This document shows, in pieces, positions 17,150 to 25,924 of a stretch of DNA of 52,102 nucleotides. The DNA is from Porticoccaceae bacterium (lineage in GTDB: Bacteria; Pseudomonadota; Gammaproteobacteria; Pseudomonadales; Porticoccaceae), in assembly GCA_029212965.1 (NCBI GenBank), contig JARGOV010000001.1:80818-132919 (forward strand). Direction: 5' to 3'. How positions within the stretch are numbered: the first letter of the stretch is position 1; the number at the start of each line of letters is the position of its first letter. Both the position numbers and the translations under genes were made by a program. Under the pieces are notes generated by a model. The model did no database searches, was not told the origin of the DNA, and was given only the letters and a program-made list of their open reading frames with translations.

Positions 17150-18790
17150 ATGGAAAGAGAATATATGGAGTACGACGTTGTGATCGTTGGCGCCGGCCCT
17201 GCTGGTTTGTCAGCGGCCTGTCGTTTGCGTCAATTGAACCCAGAAACCACAGTCTGTGTTGTTGAGAAAGGCTCAGAAGTCGGCGCACATATTCTCTCTG
17301 GTGCGGTATTTGAACCCACTGCTCTTAATGAGCTATTTCCCGATTGGAAAGAAAAGGGTGCGCCACTAAACACCCCGGTTGATGGTGACGACATTTATGT
17401 ACTCACCAGCCAGGAGAAAAGTATCAAAGTGCCTGGATTGTTTGTGCCCAAAACCATGCACAACGAAGGCAACTACATTATTAGTCTCGGCAACCTGTGT
17501 CGCTGGCTTGCAGAGCAGGCCGAAGCCCTGGGCGTTGAGATCTTCCCCGGTTTCGCTGCCGCTGAAATTGTGTATCACGACGACGGCAGTGTAAAAGGCA
17601 TTGCCACCGGTGATATGGGTCTCGATGTTAACGGAGAGAAGAAAGATAGCTATATGCCGGGTATGGAGCTACATGGCAAGTACACTCTGTTTTCCGAGGG
17701 CTGTCGGGGCAGTCTCGGCAAGCAATTGATCAAGAAGTTTAATCTCGACGCTGGCAAAGACCCCCAGCACTATGGCATTGGTATTAAAGAAATCTGGAAG
17801 GTCAGCGACGAGCAACACCAGCAAGGGTTAGTCGTACATAGCGCTGGCTGGCCACTGGATGAAAGCAAATCGGCGGGCGGAGCCTTTCTCTACCACTTTG
17901 AAGACAATCAGGTAGCACTGGGTCTAATCACCGACCTCTCCTATTCCAACCCTCATCTCAGCCCTTTTGACGAGTTTCAACGCTTCAAGCACCACCCGGT
18001 GATCAAACAGTATATTGAAGGTGGCGAGCGCATCGCTTACGGCGCACGCGCACTCACCAAAGGAGGCTTACAGTCACAACCGCGTATGAGCTTTCCTGGT
18101 GGACTGTTGATTGGCGACGATGCTGGTACCTTGAATTTCGCCAAAATCAAAGGTAATCACACGGCCATGAAGTCCGGCATGATTGGTGCTGAAGTCGTTA
18201 GTGCGGCATTGGCTAAAGAACAATCAGGCACTGAACTCACCGAGTACGCGGCAGCCTACGAAAACTCATGGGCGTATAAAGAACTTCACGCACAGCGTAA
18301 CTTTGGCCCGGCTCAACATAAATGGGGCAATATTATTGGTTCCGCTTTTGCGTTTATCGATATCAATATTTTTAACGGCAAACTACCCTTCACGTTGAAA
18401 GATCCAAAGCCCGATTATGCACAGATGAAACTGGCTAGTGAGTGCAAGAAAATTGACTATCCAAAGCCTGACGGCAAACTCAGTTTTGATAAGCCTTCGT
18501 CGGTATTTTTGTCGAATACTAATCATGAAGAAGACCAGCCTTGCCATCTGAAGTTAACGGATGACAGCATTCCTCTGGCCAAGAACCTTCCCTTGTACGA
18601 TGAACCCGCGCAGCGCTACTGCCCTGTTGGTGTTTACGAAGTACTGGAGAATGATGCCGGTGAAAAAACATTCCAGATTAACGGCCAAAACTGTGTACAT
18701 TGTAAAACTTGTGATATTAAAGACCCTGCACAAAATATTACTTGGGTTACACCTGAAGGTACTGGCGGCCCTAATTATCCTAATATGTAA
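17150..18790 (+). CDS. Electron transfer flavoprotein-ubiquinone oxidoreductase
   Basis: A 546-residue membrane-associated flavoprotein with a 4Fe-4S cluster that passes electrons from ETF to ubiquinone. The FAD motif GAGPAGLSAACRLRQL is near the N-terminus, followed by GAHILSGAVFEP. The C-terminal ferredoxin-like domain has the cluster cysteines in RYCPVGVYEV and NCVHCKTCDIKDP and ends in the conserved GTGGPNYPNM. I chose ATG 17150 because the purine-rich site at 17139-17145 is well spaced for it; GTG 17147 and ATG 17165 are alternatives. Divergent from etfBA. Dehydrogenases such as that at 1175 would depend on it. Confidence 0.97.
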   Translation: MEREYMEYDVVIVGAGPAGLSAACRLRQLNPETTVCVVEKGSEVGAHILSGAVFEPTALNELFPDWKEKGAPLNTPVDGDDIYVLTSQEKSIKVPGLFVPKTMHNEGNYIISLGNLCRWLAEQAEALGVEIFPGFAAAEIVYHDDGSVKGIATGDMGLDVNGEKKDSYMPGMELHGKYTLFSEGCRGSLGKQLIKKFNLDAGKDPQHYGIGIKEIWKVSDEQHQQGLVVHSAGWPLDESKSAGGAFLYHFEDNQVALGLITDLSYSNPHLSPFDEFQRFKHHPVIKQYIEGGERIAYGARALTKGGLQSQPRMSFPGGLLIGDDAGTLNFAKIKGNHTAMKSGMIGAEVVSAALAKEQSGTELTEYAAAYENSWAYKELHAQRNFGPAQHKWGNIIGSAFAFIDINIFNGKLPFTLKDPKPDYAQMKLASECKKIDYPKPDGKLSFDKPSSVFLSNTNHEEDQPCHLKLTDDSIPLAKNLPLYDEPAQRYCPVGVYEVLENDAGEKTFQINGQNCVHCKTCDIKDPAQNITWVTPEGTGGPNYPNM

Positions 18791-18809
18791 ATTTTGCAGC
18801 CGTTACTAC

Positions 18810-18846
18810 GAGCCTGAACAGGTATTTATTGCCTTGTTCGGGCTTT
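18810..18846 (+). terminator. Imperfect terminator after the ETF-QO gene
   Basis: AGCCTGAACA pairs with TGTTCGGGCT (one G-T pair) plus GG/CC within the loop, followed by a weak T run. Plausible but not strong. Confidence 0.5.
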
Positions 18847-18926
18847 GTATACTGACAAAATGAAAGCATTAATGCACTAAAATTTCAGCCTGGAAAAGGG
18901 CTTCGCCTTTCATCATGATAAATAGC

Positions 18927-19339
18927 ATGAGTAAGTACTGGAAGCAGACATCACCAGGCTTGAGGTAGATGTTATCGTCAACGCAGCGAATAGCTCTATA
19001 CTCGGCCGCGGCGGTGTTGATGGCACTATTCACGCTGTTGCCTAATATTGCTTGAAATCTGCAAAATCTTAAATGATTGTGACACGGGCATGACGAAAGT
19101 CAGCCCAGATTTTGCGCTACCAGCAACATATATTTTTCACACCGTGGGGCCTGTTTAGGGCGGTGGCCTCCATTAGCTGCGGGATTTACGGTTATCCGAT
19201 AAGTGAGGCCTGCCAAATTGTCATGAGTGAAATTAGCAATTTTCTGGCGCAGAGTAATACACTCAAGGAATGGTTATTTCTTGCTTTAATGATTCTGCCA
19301 AACAAGCTTTGTGAGAAGCAGTTTGAAAAAGATAATTAA
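18927..19339 (+). pseudogene. Decayed macro-domain gene (YmdB-like ADP-ribose hydrolase)
   Basis: No single frame is open, but consecutive pieces in different frames match the macro-domain fold in order. [17 protein letters not shown], then [17 protein letters not shown], ends at a stop near 19048. CLKSAKS, then CDTGMTKVSPDFALPATYIF, HTVGPV, ends at a TAG near 19157. AVASISCGIYGYPISEACQI continues, and a shifted frame reads VISCFNDSAKQAL near 19272-19311. E. coli YmdB has the equivalents [33 protein letters not shown] and STGVYGYP. Between HTVGPV and SCGIYGYP about 35 residues are missing, and a frameshift lies just after the probable start ATGAGTAAG. At least three frame changes, two stops and one deletion make this a pseudogene. 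The intact enzyme would deacetylate O-acetyl-ADP-ribose or remove ADP-ribose. Confidence 0.85.
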
Positions 19340-19346
19340 GCCTTTA

Positions 19347-19769
19347 TTAAGGATTTTTAGCGTTATTCGTTTCGATAGCACTTTGCTTATTCAAGCAGAG
19401 ATAAGCATTTCTTAGCGTTCGTAATACTGGATAGACAGCAAGCGAAAAAAGTCTATAGCGCAACAATTTATGGTGTAAGCCCATGAATCCCCCAGAAGCC
19501 CCGTATTGTTTTGCAAGTAGTGTCAAAGCGCTAGCATCTTGAAATGCTGTCCCATCTTTAATCACAACAAGACCGGTATTAATATCAATGCCCTTATCGG
19601 CAAGCTGCTTGACGAGCTCAGGCGCGTTTCGCGCATTAGCTTTTTTTAACTCTGGATAGTTCTGCCCATTCTTGCTGTCAAGGCTGGCGACATAGGCACG
19701 ACAAAATGGACATTGTCCATCGAAGACAATACAGGTCGTCTTCTCTTTTAGCCCATTTTCGCTTCTCAC
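19347..19769 (-). CDS. DCC-family thiol-disulfide protein (DUF393)
   Basis: A 140-residue member of the DCC1-like thiol-disulfide oxidoreductase family. The defining motif is DGQCPFC (17-23) with Cys20 and Cys23, preceded by a hydrophobic strand. The C-terminal part contains GGFMGLHHKLLRYRLFSLAVYPVLRTLR, typical of this family. The redox partner is unknown. It starts only 3 bases after the stop of msrA on the same strand, so the two form an operon; the pairing with methionine sulfoxide reductase suggests a role in thiol redox balance or oxidative damage (inference). The downstream end lies against the macro-domain pseudogene. Confidence 0.85.
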   Translation of the reverse strand: MRSENGLKEKTTCIVFDGQCPFCRAYVASLDSKNGQNYPELKKANARNAPELVKQLADKGIDINTGLVVIKDGTAFQDASALTLLAKQYGASGGFMGLHHKLLRYRLFSLAVYPVLRTLRNAYLCLNKQSAIETNNAKNP

Positions 19770-19772
19770 CCT

Positions 19773-20396
<624 letters not shown>

Positions 20397-20648
20397 AGTC
20401 TCTTACCTTTTATAGCTATCTTAATATTGAATGCCGCTAAATATAGCATTATCTGAGTGCTCTTGGGGCAGTGTTGGCGGTGGTTTGTAGGGACAGTTTA
20501 TCTCTTCTTTGCTATTCCCTGCGTTGAAAAATCACAGCCCTACACCTATGATGTGGAATCGACCTTCACTCACAGTAAGGCTCTGTTTCAGCCTTCTGGC
20601 AGGCTTGCATAACCTCTTTCTTATTGACGACGACTCAGCGCAGGGCCT

Positions 20649-21149
20649 ATGACCAATAAAGCATTAATGGAGCGCATTGTGCGCTTTCGCACCAAACCTG
20701 AAAACCAATCCCCTTTTGGCCTTTATTTAGGCTTGGAGATTATTGACATTGATCAAGGTGAAGCCACCCTTGCCGTACCTTATGCCAAGCATCTCGCCGG
20801 GAATTCTCTGACCGGGGTTCTTCACGGCGGCATTATTACCACGTCTCTTGACTCCGCCTGTGGTTTGTCCGTAATTGCGGCATTAGGTGAACCGACCACT
20901 ATCGCTACTCTCGACTTGCGCATTGACTATTTAAAACCAGCGATTCCCGAGGAAACGGTATTCGCTTACGGTCATTGCTACAAGGTAACCAAAAACGTCT
21001 GTTTTGTTCGCGGTCTTGCCTATCAGAAAGATAAAGCCAAGCCTATTGCTAATGCGACAGCGACATTTATGATTACCGCAAAAGGCACCGGCAGGCAGGT
21101 ACAAAAAAATGCGCAGCCATTGCCTGGCGAGGGAGAGTCAACACAATGA
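20649..21149 (+). CDS. PaaI-type hotdog-fold acyl-CoA thioesterase
   Basis: A 166-residue hotdog-domain protein. The family core is GNSLTGVLHGGIITTSLDSACGL (about 58-80), with the HGG motif at the start of the long hotdog helix, then TIATLDLRIDYLKPA. PaaI/4HBT-like enzymes hydrolyse acyl- or aryl-CoA thioesters, releasing CoA from dead-end intermediates; the substrate is unknown. It overlaps the next hotdog gene by 4 bases, so the pair is translationally coupled and may act as a heteromer. First gene of the run leading to three esterases. Confidence 0.88.
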   Translation: MTNKALMERIVRFRTKPENQSPFGLYLGLEIIDIDQGEATLAVPYAKHLAGNSLTGVLHGGIITTSLDSACGLSVIAALGEPTTIATLDLRIDYLKPAIPEETVFAYGHCYKVTKNVCFVRGLAYQKDKAKPIANATATFMITAKGTGRQVQKNAQPLPGEGESTQ

Positions 21150-21577
21150 GCTTTATGGAATTGATTAAAAGGGCAAAAGAAACCGAAGATTTTTCTATTC
21201 TCTCTCAGAATATTCCCTACATGAAGTCCTTGGGTATTGAGGTCCACCAATACGGCGGGTTGTTAATCACCACACTCAAAGCCGACCCAAAACTGACCGG
21301 AAACCCGTGGATTCCAGCCCTACACGGCGGCAATATTGGCGGCTTATTGGAAATGGCAGCCATTGTGCAATTGGCTCATGACCAGGAGAGCGATGACTTG
21401 CCACGCACCATTAACATCACCGTCGAGTATTTGCGCACTGGCTTTATCAAAGACTTACACGCCAAGGCACTGGTCACTAAGCGAGGGCGCCGCGTAGCTA
21501 ATGTGCAAGTACAGTGCTGGCAAGACGACCCTGATAAGCCTGTTGCTTCTATGCACGGCCACTTCCTCATGAGCTAA
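21146..21577 (+). CDS. Second PaaI-type hotdog thioesterase
   Basis: 143 residues with the same fold: NPWIPALHGGNIGGLLEMAAIV (about 51-72) and TINITVEYLRTGFIKDLHAKA. Here the helix start is LHGGNIGG, so the motif differs from its neighbour, consistent with an old duplication and divergence. GGGAG in the upstream gene serves as the ribosome binding site for ATG 21146. An ATG three codons later is a possible alternative. Pairs of unequal hotdog proteins encoded by overlapping genes often form one enzyme, so a heterodimer or mixed tetramer is possible (inference). Confidence 0.85.
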   Translation: MSFMELIKRAKETEDFSILSQNIPYMKSLGIEVHQYGGLLITTLKADPKLTGNPWIPALHGGNIGGLLEMAAIVQLAHDQESDDLPRTINITVEYLRTGFIKDLHAKALVTKRGRRVANVQVQCWQDDPDKPVASMHGHFLMS

Positions 21578-21633
21578 TAAATCTGATCTACCCTTCAAAA
21601 TACAATAAATTGTTATAACAAAAGGAATATTCC

Positions 21634-22575
21634 ATGGCATTAAATAGTCAAGCTGAAGAACTACTAAAACGCGCTGCAGAAAGCGGTACACCAGGGCTTG
21701 GTGAAGGTACCCCGCAAGAAGGCCGCGCTATTTTTGCCGGGACAACGCAACTACTCGGTCTACCAGCCCCTCAAGTAAAAGATACTCAAGAGATTCAAAT
21801 CAGTGGCCCTAATGGTCCTATTCGCACACTGGTGATCACACCCGAGGGTGTTGAAACTAACAATCTGCCTCTCTTTATTTACTACCACGGTGGCGGTTGG
21901 GTGATCGGCAGTCCCGAGACCCACTACGAAGAGTGCTGTCACTATGCCAACGAAGCCCAATGTATTGTTTTGGTGCCAGACTACCGCCTTGCCCCCGAGC
22001 ACCCCTTCCCTGCAGCACCAGAGGATTGTTATGCCGTACTGCAATGGGCGGCAGATAATGCCGAAAAAATGGGTGGTGATAAAAGTCGCATCGCCGTGGG
22101 TGGTGACAGCGCTGGGGGTAATCTCTCTGCCGTCGTTGCACAAATGACCAAGCAACGCAGCGGCCCTGAGCTCGCCCTGCAATTGCTGATCTATCCCGCC
22201 ACCCGCATGGGAGCAGAAACCCAGTCGTACAAAGATTTTGATGACGGCTATTTCCTTACAGCGAAAGCCATGAACTGGTTTTTCGACCACTATTTAAAGA
22301 AGGCTGAAGACTGGGACAACCCCATGGCTTCCCCGCTTTTAAGTGATGACCTTACAGGGCTTGCCCCAGCCTACGTGATGACCGCAGGCTTTGACCCCCT
22401 TCGCGATGAGGGGCACGCCTATGCCGACAAGCTAAAAGCCGCTGGTGTACCGGTAGAGTATGTCTGCTATGAAGGACAAATTCACGGTTTTGCCTCGATG
22501 GCTGGGGCTCTCGATGAAGCTCGAAGCTTCCTCGATGAAGCCGTTAGCGTATTGCGCAAAGCCTTTAATAAATAA
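21634..22575 (+). CDS. Alpha/beta hydrolase, hormone-sensitive-lipase (HSL) family, first of three
   Basis: A 313-residue carboxylesterase. The oxyanion-hole motif HGGGW is at 85-89, followed by the HSL landmark DYRLAPEHPFPAA. The nucleophile Ser159 is in GDSAGG, the acid is Asp254 in DPLRDEG, and His284 lies in IHGF. Such esterases cleave short to medium acyl esters, including lactones and phenyl esters. AAAGGAA precedes the ATG. It is 57 bases after the hotdog pair. It belongs to a different HSL subgroup from the next two, judged by its DPLRDEG and IHGF motifs against E-x-L-x-DDA and HVWH in the others, so it was probably not produced by the same tandem duplication. Confidence 0.93.
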   Translation: MALNSQAEELLKRAAESGTPGLGEGTPQEGRAIFAGTTQLLGLPAPQVKDTQEIQISGPNGPIRTLVITPEGVETNNLPLFIYYHGGGWVIGSPETHYEECCHYANEAQCIVLVPDYRLAPEHPFPAAPEDCYAVLQWAADNAEKMGGDKSRIAVGGDSAGGNLSAVVAQMTKQRSGPELALQLLIYPATRMGAETQSYKDFDDGYFLTAKAMNWFFDHYLKKAEDWDNPMASPLLSDDLTGLAPAYVMTAGFDPLRDEGHAYADKLKAAGVPVEYVCYEGQIHGFASMAGALDEARSFLDEAVSVLRKAFNK

Positions 22576-22657
22576 GTACTCAAAACCTTATAAAATTATA
22601 GGAAAAACTCATAAGCTTTTAGATTTAAAGATTAATAATGACAGGAGATATCACTAT

Positions 22658-23548
22658 ATGTCACAAGCTCAACTCGATAAATTACTGACTATTTTTGAAA
22701 AAATGCCGACTCTAGGGTCCATGTCTCTAGAACAGGAGAGAGCCAATCTCGATGAAGGTGGTGCGCGCTTTTTAGTGCCCGATGATGTCACTCGGGAAGT
22801 GATCGATGCTGACGGTGTCCCGGCTGAATATCTGGTCGCCCCCGGTGCTGCCGATGACAAGGTTGTGCTCTACCTCCACGGTGGCGGTTATGTGATTGGC
22901 TCTATTAAAAGCCACCGCTATTTGATGCAAAACATATCACGTCACTCGGGTGCCAGAACCCTCGGCATTGACTATCGACTGGCTCCGGAAAACCCTTTCC
23001 CCGCGGCCGTGGAAGATGCCACCAAAGCGTATTGCTGGTTACTGGCTCAAGGCTATCAAGCCAAAAATATCGCCATTGCAGGGGATTCTGCAGGTGGTGG
23101 GCTAACGCTGGCGACCTTGGTTAATTTACGCGACAAAGGCATTGACCTGCCCGCCGCCGGCGTATTGATTTCACCTTGGGCAGATCTTAGTGGTGAAGCG
23201 GAATCAGTCAAAGCCCGCGCCGATATTGACCCCATGGTTAAACCCGAGGGACTGTATTCATTAGGTGGGCAGTACCTCAATGGCACAGACGCAAAAAACC
23301 CACTAGCATCGCCAGTTTTTGCCGATATGGCAGGCTTACCGCCACTGTGTATCCATGTAGGCGGCAAAGAAATTCTCTATGACGATGCCATTACCGTTGC
23401 CGACAAGGCTCGCGCTGCGGGGGTTACGGTTGAACTTCTGGATGAACCGGAGCTTTTCCATGTTTGGCACGCCTTTGCCCCGATGTTGGATGAAGGGCAG
23501 GAAGCTGTTGAAAAAATTGGTGCTTTTTTGCAGAAACAGTTTAGCTAA
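22658..23548 (+). CDS. HSL-family esterase, second of three
   Basis: 296 residues from ATG 22658, chosen because AGGAG lies at 22643-22647; the longer open frame reaching back to 22460 overlaps the previous gene and lacks a start signal. HGGG is at 74-77 (LHGGGYVIGS), DYRLAPENPFPAA follows, Ser144 is in GDSAGGG, the acid is Glu238 in GGKEILYDDA, and His268 is in FHVWH. It is clearly a paralogue of the next gene: SPWADLSG, DPMVKPEGL and the HVWHAFAPMLDEGQEA tail align block by block. Substrate unknown; related enzymes act on short-chain esters. Confidence 0.92.
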   Translation: MSQAQLDKLLTIFEKMPTLGSMSLEQERANLDEGGARFLVPDDVTREVIDADGVPAEYLVAPGAADDKVVLYLHGGGYVIGSIKSHRYLMQNISRHSGARTLGIDYRLAPENPFPAAVEDATKAYCWLLAQGYQAKNIAIAGDSAGGGLTLATLVNLRDKGIDLPAAGVLISPWADLSGEAESVKARADIDPMVKPEGLYSLGGQYLNGTDAKNPLASPVFADMAGLPPLCIHVGGKEILYDDAITVADKARAAGVTVELLDEPELFHVWHAFAPMLDEGQEAVEKIGAFLQKQFS

Positions 23549-23570
23549 AAATTTTATAAGGAAAGTGCCA

Positions 23571-24482
23571 ATGGCCAGCCCAGAGAGCAAAAAGTTACTT
23601 GAGCTGCTGTGGAAAAACTACCCCGGCCCCTCAAATTACGACATGATGAAAAACAAAGTGGACAAAATGCGCGCTAATTTTGTCCAAGCCACGGCGAATT
23701 TTGCCACACCACCGAGCGATGTCACTGTTACCCCAGTGGATGTCGATGGCACACCGGGCGAATGGCTCGATGCGCCCGGTGTCGATACCGATCGGGTACT
23801 ACTCTACCTCCATGGAGGCGGCTATGTGATTGGCTCCACAGCAACACACCGGGGCTTGACTGCAGCGCTATCGAAGGCGGCCAATTGCCGAGTGTTGTCA
23901 CTCGACTACCGCTTGGCCCCAGAGCATATCTACCCCGCTGCTGTGGATGACGCCACCAAGGCCTATCGCTGGCTACTCAACGAGGGCATTGCGGCCCATA
24001 AAATCACCATTGCGGGAGATTCAGCCGGTGGTGGTTTAACCCTTGCCACACTCGTTGCACTTCGGGATGCTGGCGACACTCTGCCTGCTGCTGCAATCCC
24101 CATTTCACCTTGGACAGATATGGAAGGCACAGGGGAGTCGATGAAAACCAAGGTTGATCTAGACCCCATGGTAGAGCCCGGTGGTTTAATGGGTATGGGG
24201 AAAATCTACATGGGGGATGGTGACCCGAAGCAAGCGACGGCCTCGCCACTGTACGCCGATTTTACTGGCCTACCCCCGTTGCTGATACAGGTTGGCGATT
24301 TGGAGACCCTGCTCGATGATGCCACGCGTGTCGCTGCAAGTGCTGAGGCCGCTGGTGTTGACACTACGCTAGAAATTTGGCCTGGGATGGTTCACGTATG
24401 GCATTTATTCGCACCTATGGTGCCAGAGGGTCGCGAAGCGATTGAACGTATTGGGCAGTTTATTCAGCAGAAGACAGCTTAA
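23571..24482 (+). CDS. HSL-family esterase, third of three
   Basis: 303 residues from ATG 23571, which has AAGGA about 8 bases upstream; upstream in-frame extension lies inside the preceding gene. HGGG is at 81-84, Ser151 is in GDSAGGG, the acid is in GDLETLLDDA, and His275 is in VHVWH. It starts 22 bases after its closest relative, so it looks like a recent tandem duplicate that has since diverged, mainly in the N-terminal cap (1-60), the region that shapes substrate choice in HSL esterases. The operon ends at the hairpin at 24488. Confidence 0.92.
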   Translation: MASPESKKLLELLWKNYPGPSNYDMMKNKVDKMRANFVQATANFATPPSDVTVTPVDVDGTPGEWLDAPGVDTDRVLLYLHGGGYVIGSTATHRGLTAALSKAANCRVLSLDYRLAPEHIYPAAVDDATKAYRWLLNEGIAAHKITIAGDSAGGGLTLATLVALRDAGDTLPAAAIPISPWTDMEGTGESMKTKVDLDPMVEPGGLMGMGKIYMGDGDPKQATASPLYADFTGLPPLLIQVGDLETLLDDATRVAASAEAAGVDTTLEIWPGMVHVWHLFAPMVPEGREAIERIGQFIQQKTA

Positions 24483-24487
24483 TCCTC

Positions 24488-24549
24488 AAACCCCGCTGCA
24501 AGTAATCTGGATTTAAATCTGAATTGCATAACTGCTGCGGGGTTTTTTT
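24488..24549 (+). terminator. Terminator after the esterase operon
   Basis: AAACCCCGC (24488-24496) pairs with GCGGGGTTT (24537-24545) before a T run. The long loop holds a second helix, TGCAA/TTGCA, giving a branched hairpin. Confidence 0.8.
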
Positions 24550-24691
24550 AAATGAAATACCCAATAAACCGAAACGAAAGCGCCTACAGTGCTTATCTAA
24601 TTTACTTGCAATCTGGGTAGCTATCCTTTCAACTGATCACTATAGAAAAATATAAATCAATAATTCATTCTATAAATTGAGGTTGCCCCAC

Positions 24692-25831
24692 ATGAAAACA
24701 CCTGTCGTTTCAGCAGATTCACATATTGTCGAACCCCCCGAGGCTTACTCTAAATATATTGACCCCAAGTACCGTGACCGGGTGCCCCGCATCGTCGACG
24801 ACGGTAAGGGTGGTGATGGTTATTTATGGGAAGGTATCAAACGCCCATTAGATCTAGGCCTGATGTCGGCCGCGGGTATCCCCGACGAGATTATGCCTAG
24901 AGAGGCACCCCACCGTCGATTTTATGACATGCACAAAAGTGGCTGGGACCCCAAATACCGCGCCGAGGATCAACGACGGGACGGCGTTGACGCTGAAATC
25001 ATTTACGCCTCAGTCGGTATGGTTTTGTGCAACGCTAAAGACCCCCTGTATAAAGACGCCCTGTTTCGTTCCTATAACCGGTGGTTAGAAGCCTACTGCG
25101 GCGAAGTGCCTGACCGCATCTTTGGCCTGGGTCAAACGGCCATTCTCAGTGTCGACTCAGCTATTGAGGATTTTCGCCGCATTAAAGCCGCCGGCTTTGT
25201 TGGCGTTATGATGCCCGGCACACCTATTGAAGAAGACTACGACCACCCAATGTACGATGCTCTCTGGGAGTGTGCCGTCGATCTCGAACTACCCATTTGT
25301 TTTCACATCCTCACCTCGAAAGAAAGTGCGGCAAGTATCAGTCAGTTCCGTGGCCATAAGCTCAATGGCTTTATGAAACTGATCCGAGCCATTCAGGATC
25401 TAATCGGCCTGTTTACTCTGGGCGGTGTTTTTGAGCGCCATCCCAAGCTGCGCTTTGTCGGTGCTGAGGGTGATGCCGGTTGGCTGCCCCACTACATGGC
25501 CCGTATGGATCATGCCATGACCCGCCACGGGCACGGTAAAAGCGGCCCTTTACTACCGCGCCTGCCCAGTGAATATATCCGCGAAAATGTCTGGCTGACC
25601 TTTCAAGATGACTGGGAAGCCTTCGGCTGCTCTCATCGCATGAATCCTGAGCGCCTACTATGGGCCAACGACTTTCCCCACAGCGATTCAACTTGGCCCC
25701 ATTCAATGGATTTGGTCAATAAACATGCCCAGTGTGTTACCCAAGACGTAAAAGAACAAATTCTAGGCCTTAATTGCGTCAATTTGTTTAATTTACCCTT
25801 GGGCGCTAATTCGGCTGCAAAATCTGCTTAA
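24692..25831 (+). CDS. Amidohydrolase-family metal-dependent hydrolase or decarboxylase (ACMSD-like)
   Basis: 379 residues of the Amidohydro_2 (PF04909-type) TIM-barrel family. Metal-ligand candidates are Asp9 and His11 in SADSHIVEP, His205 in CFHI and Asp327 in WANDFPHSDSTWP; GAEGDAGWLP (258-267) is another family block. The usual N-terminal HxH is DxH here, as in many members related to ACMS decarboxylase. Known relatives split C-C bonds or hydrolyse cyclic substrates, including steps in aromatic and steroid ring breakdown. The start is ATG 24692, with TGAGG at 24678-24682. It is convergent with the luciferase-like gene and has its own promoter region. Confidence 0.88.
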   Translation: MKTPVVSADSHIVEPPEAYSKYIDPKYRDRVPRIVDDGKGGDGYLWEGIKRPLDLGLMSAAGIPDEIMPREAPHRRFYDMHKSGWDPKYRAEDQRRDGVDAEIIYASVGMVLCNAKDPLYKDALFRSYNRWLEAYCGEVPDRIFGLGQTAILSVDSAIEDFRRIKAAGFVGVMMPGTPIEEDYDHPMYDALWECAVDLELPICFHILTSKESAASISQFRGHKLNGFMKLIRAIQDLIGLFTLGGVFERHPKLRFVGAEGDAGWLPHYMARMDHAMTRHGHGKSGPLLPRLPSEYIRENVWLTFQDDWEAFGCSHRMNPERLLWANDFPHSDSTWPHSMDLVNKHAQCVTQDVKEQILGLNCVNLFNLPLGANSAAKSA

Positions 25832-25860
25832 GTATTCGCCAAGATTACATTCTAAATATA

Positions 25861-25894
25861 AAAAAGCCGAATCATTATTGATTCGGCTTTTTTA
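25861..25894. terminator. Bidirectional terminator between amidohydrolase and luciferase-like gene
   Basis: AAAAAGCCGAATCA (25861-25874) pairs with TGATTCGGCTTTTT around TTAT, with A and T runs on either side. Perfect 14-bp stem shared by two convergent genes. Confidence 0.92.
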
Positions 25895-25924
25895 TACACG
25901 TAAAAATTCGTTGGATAAAACGAA

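Noticed and set aside
21760-22290. 176-residue open frame on the minus strand inside the first HSL esterase
   Set aside because: It lies wholly inside a well-supported gene on the other strand and has no recognisable motif.
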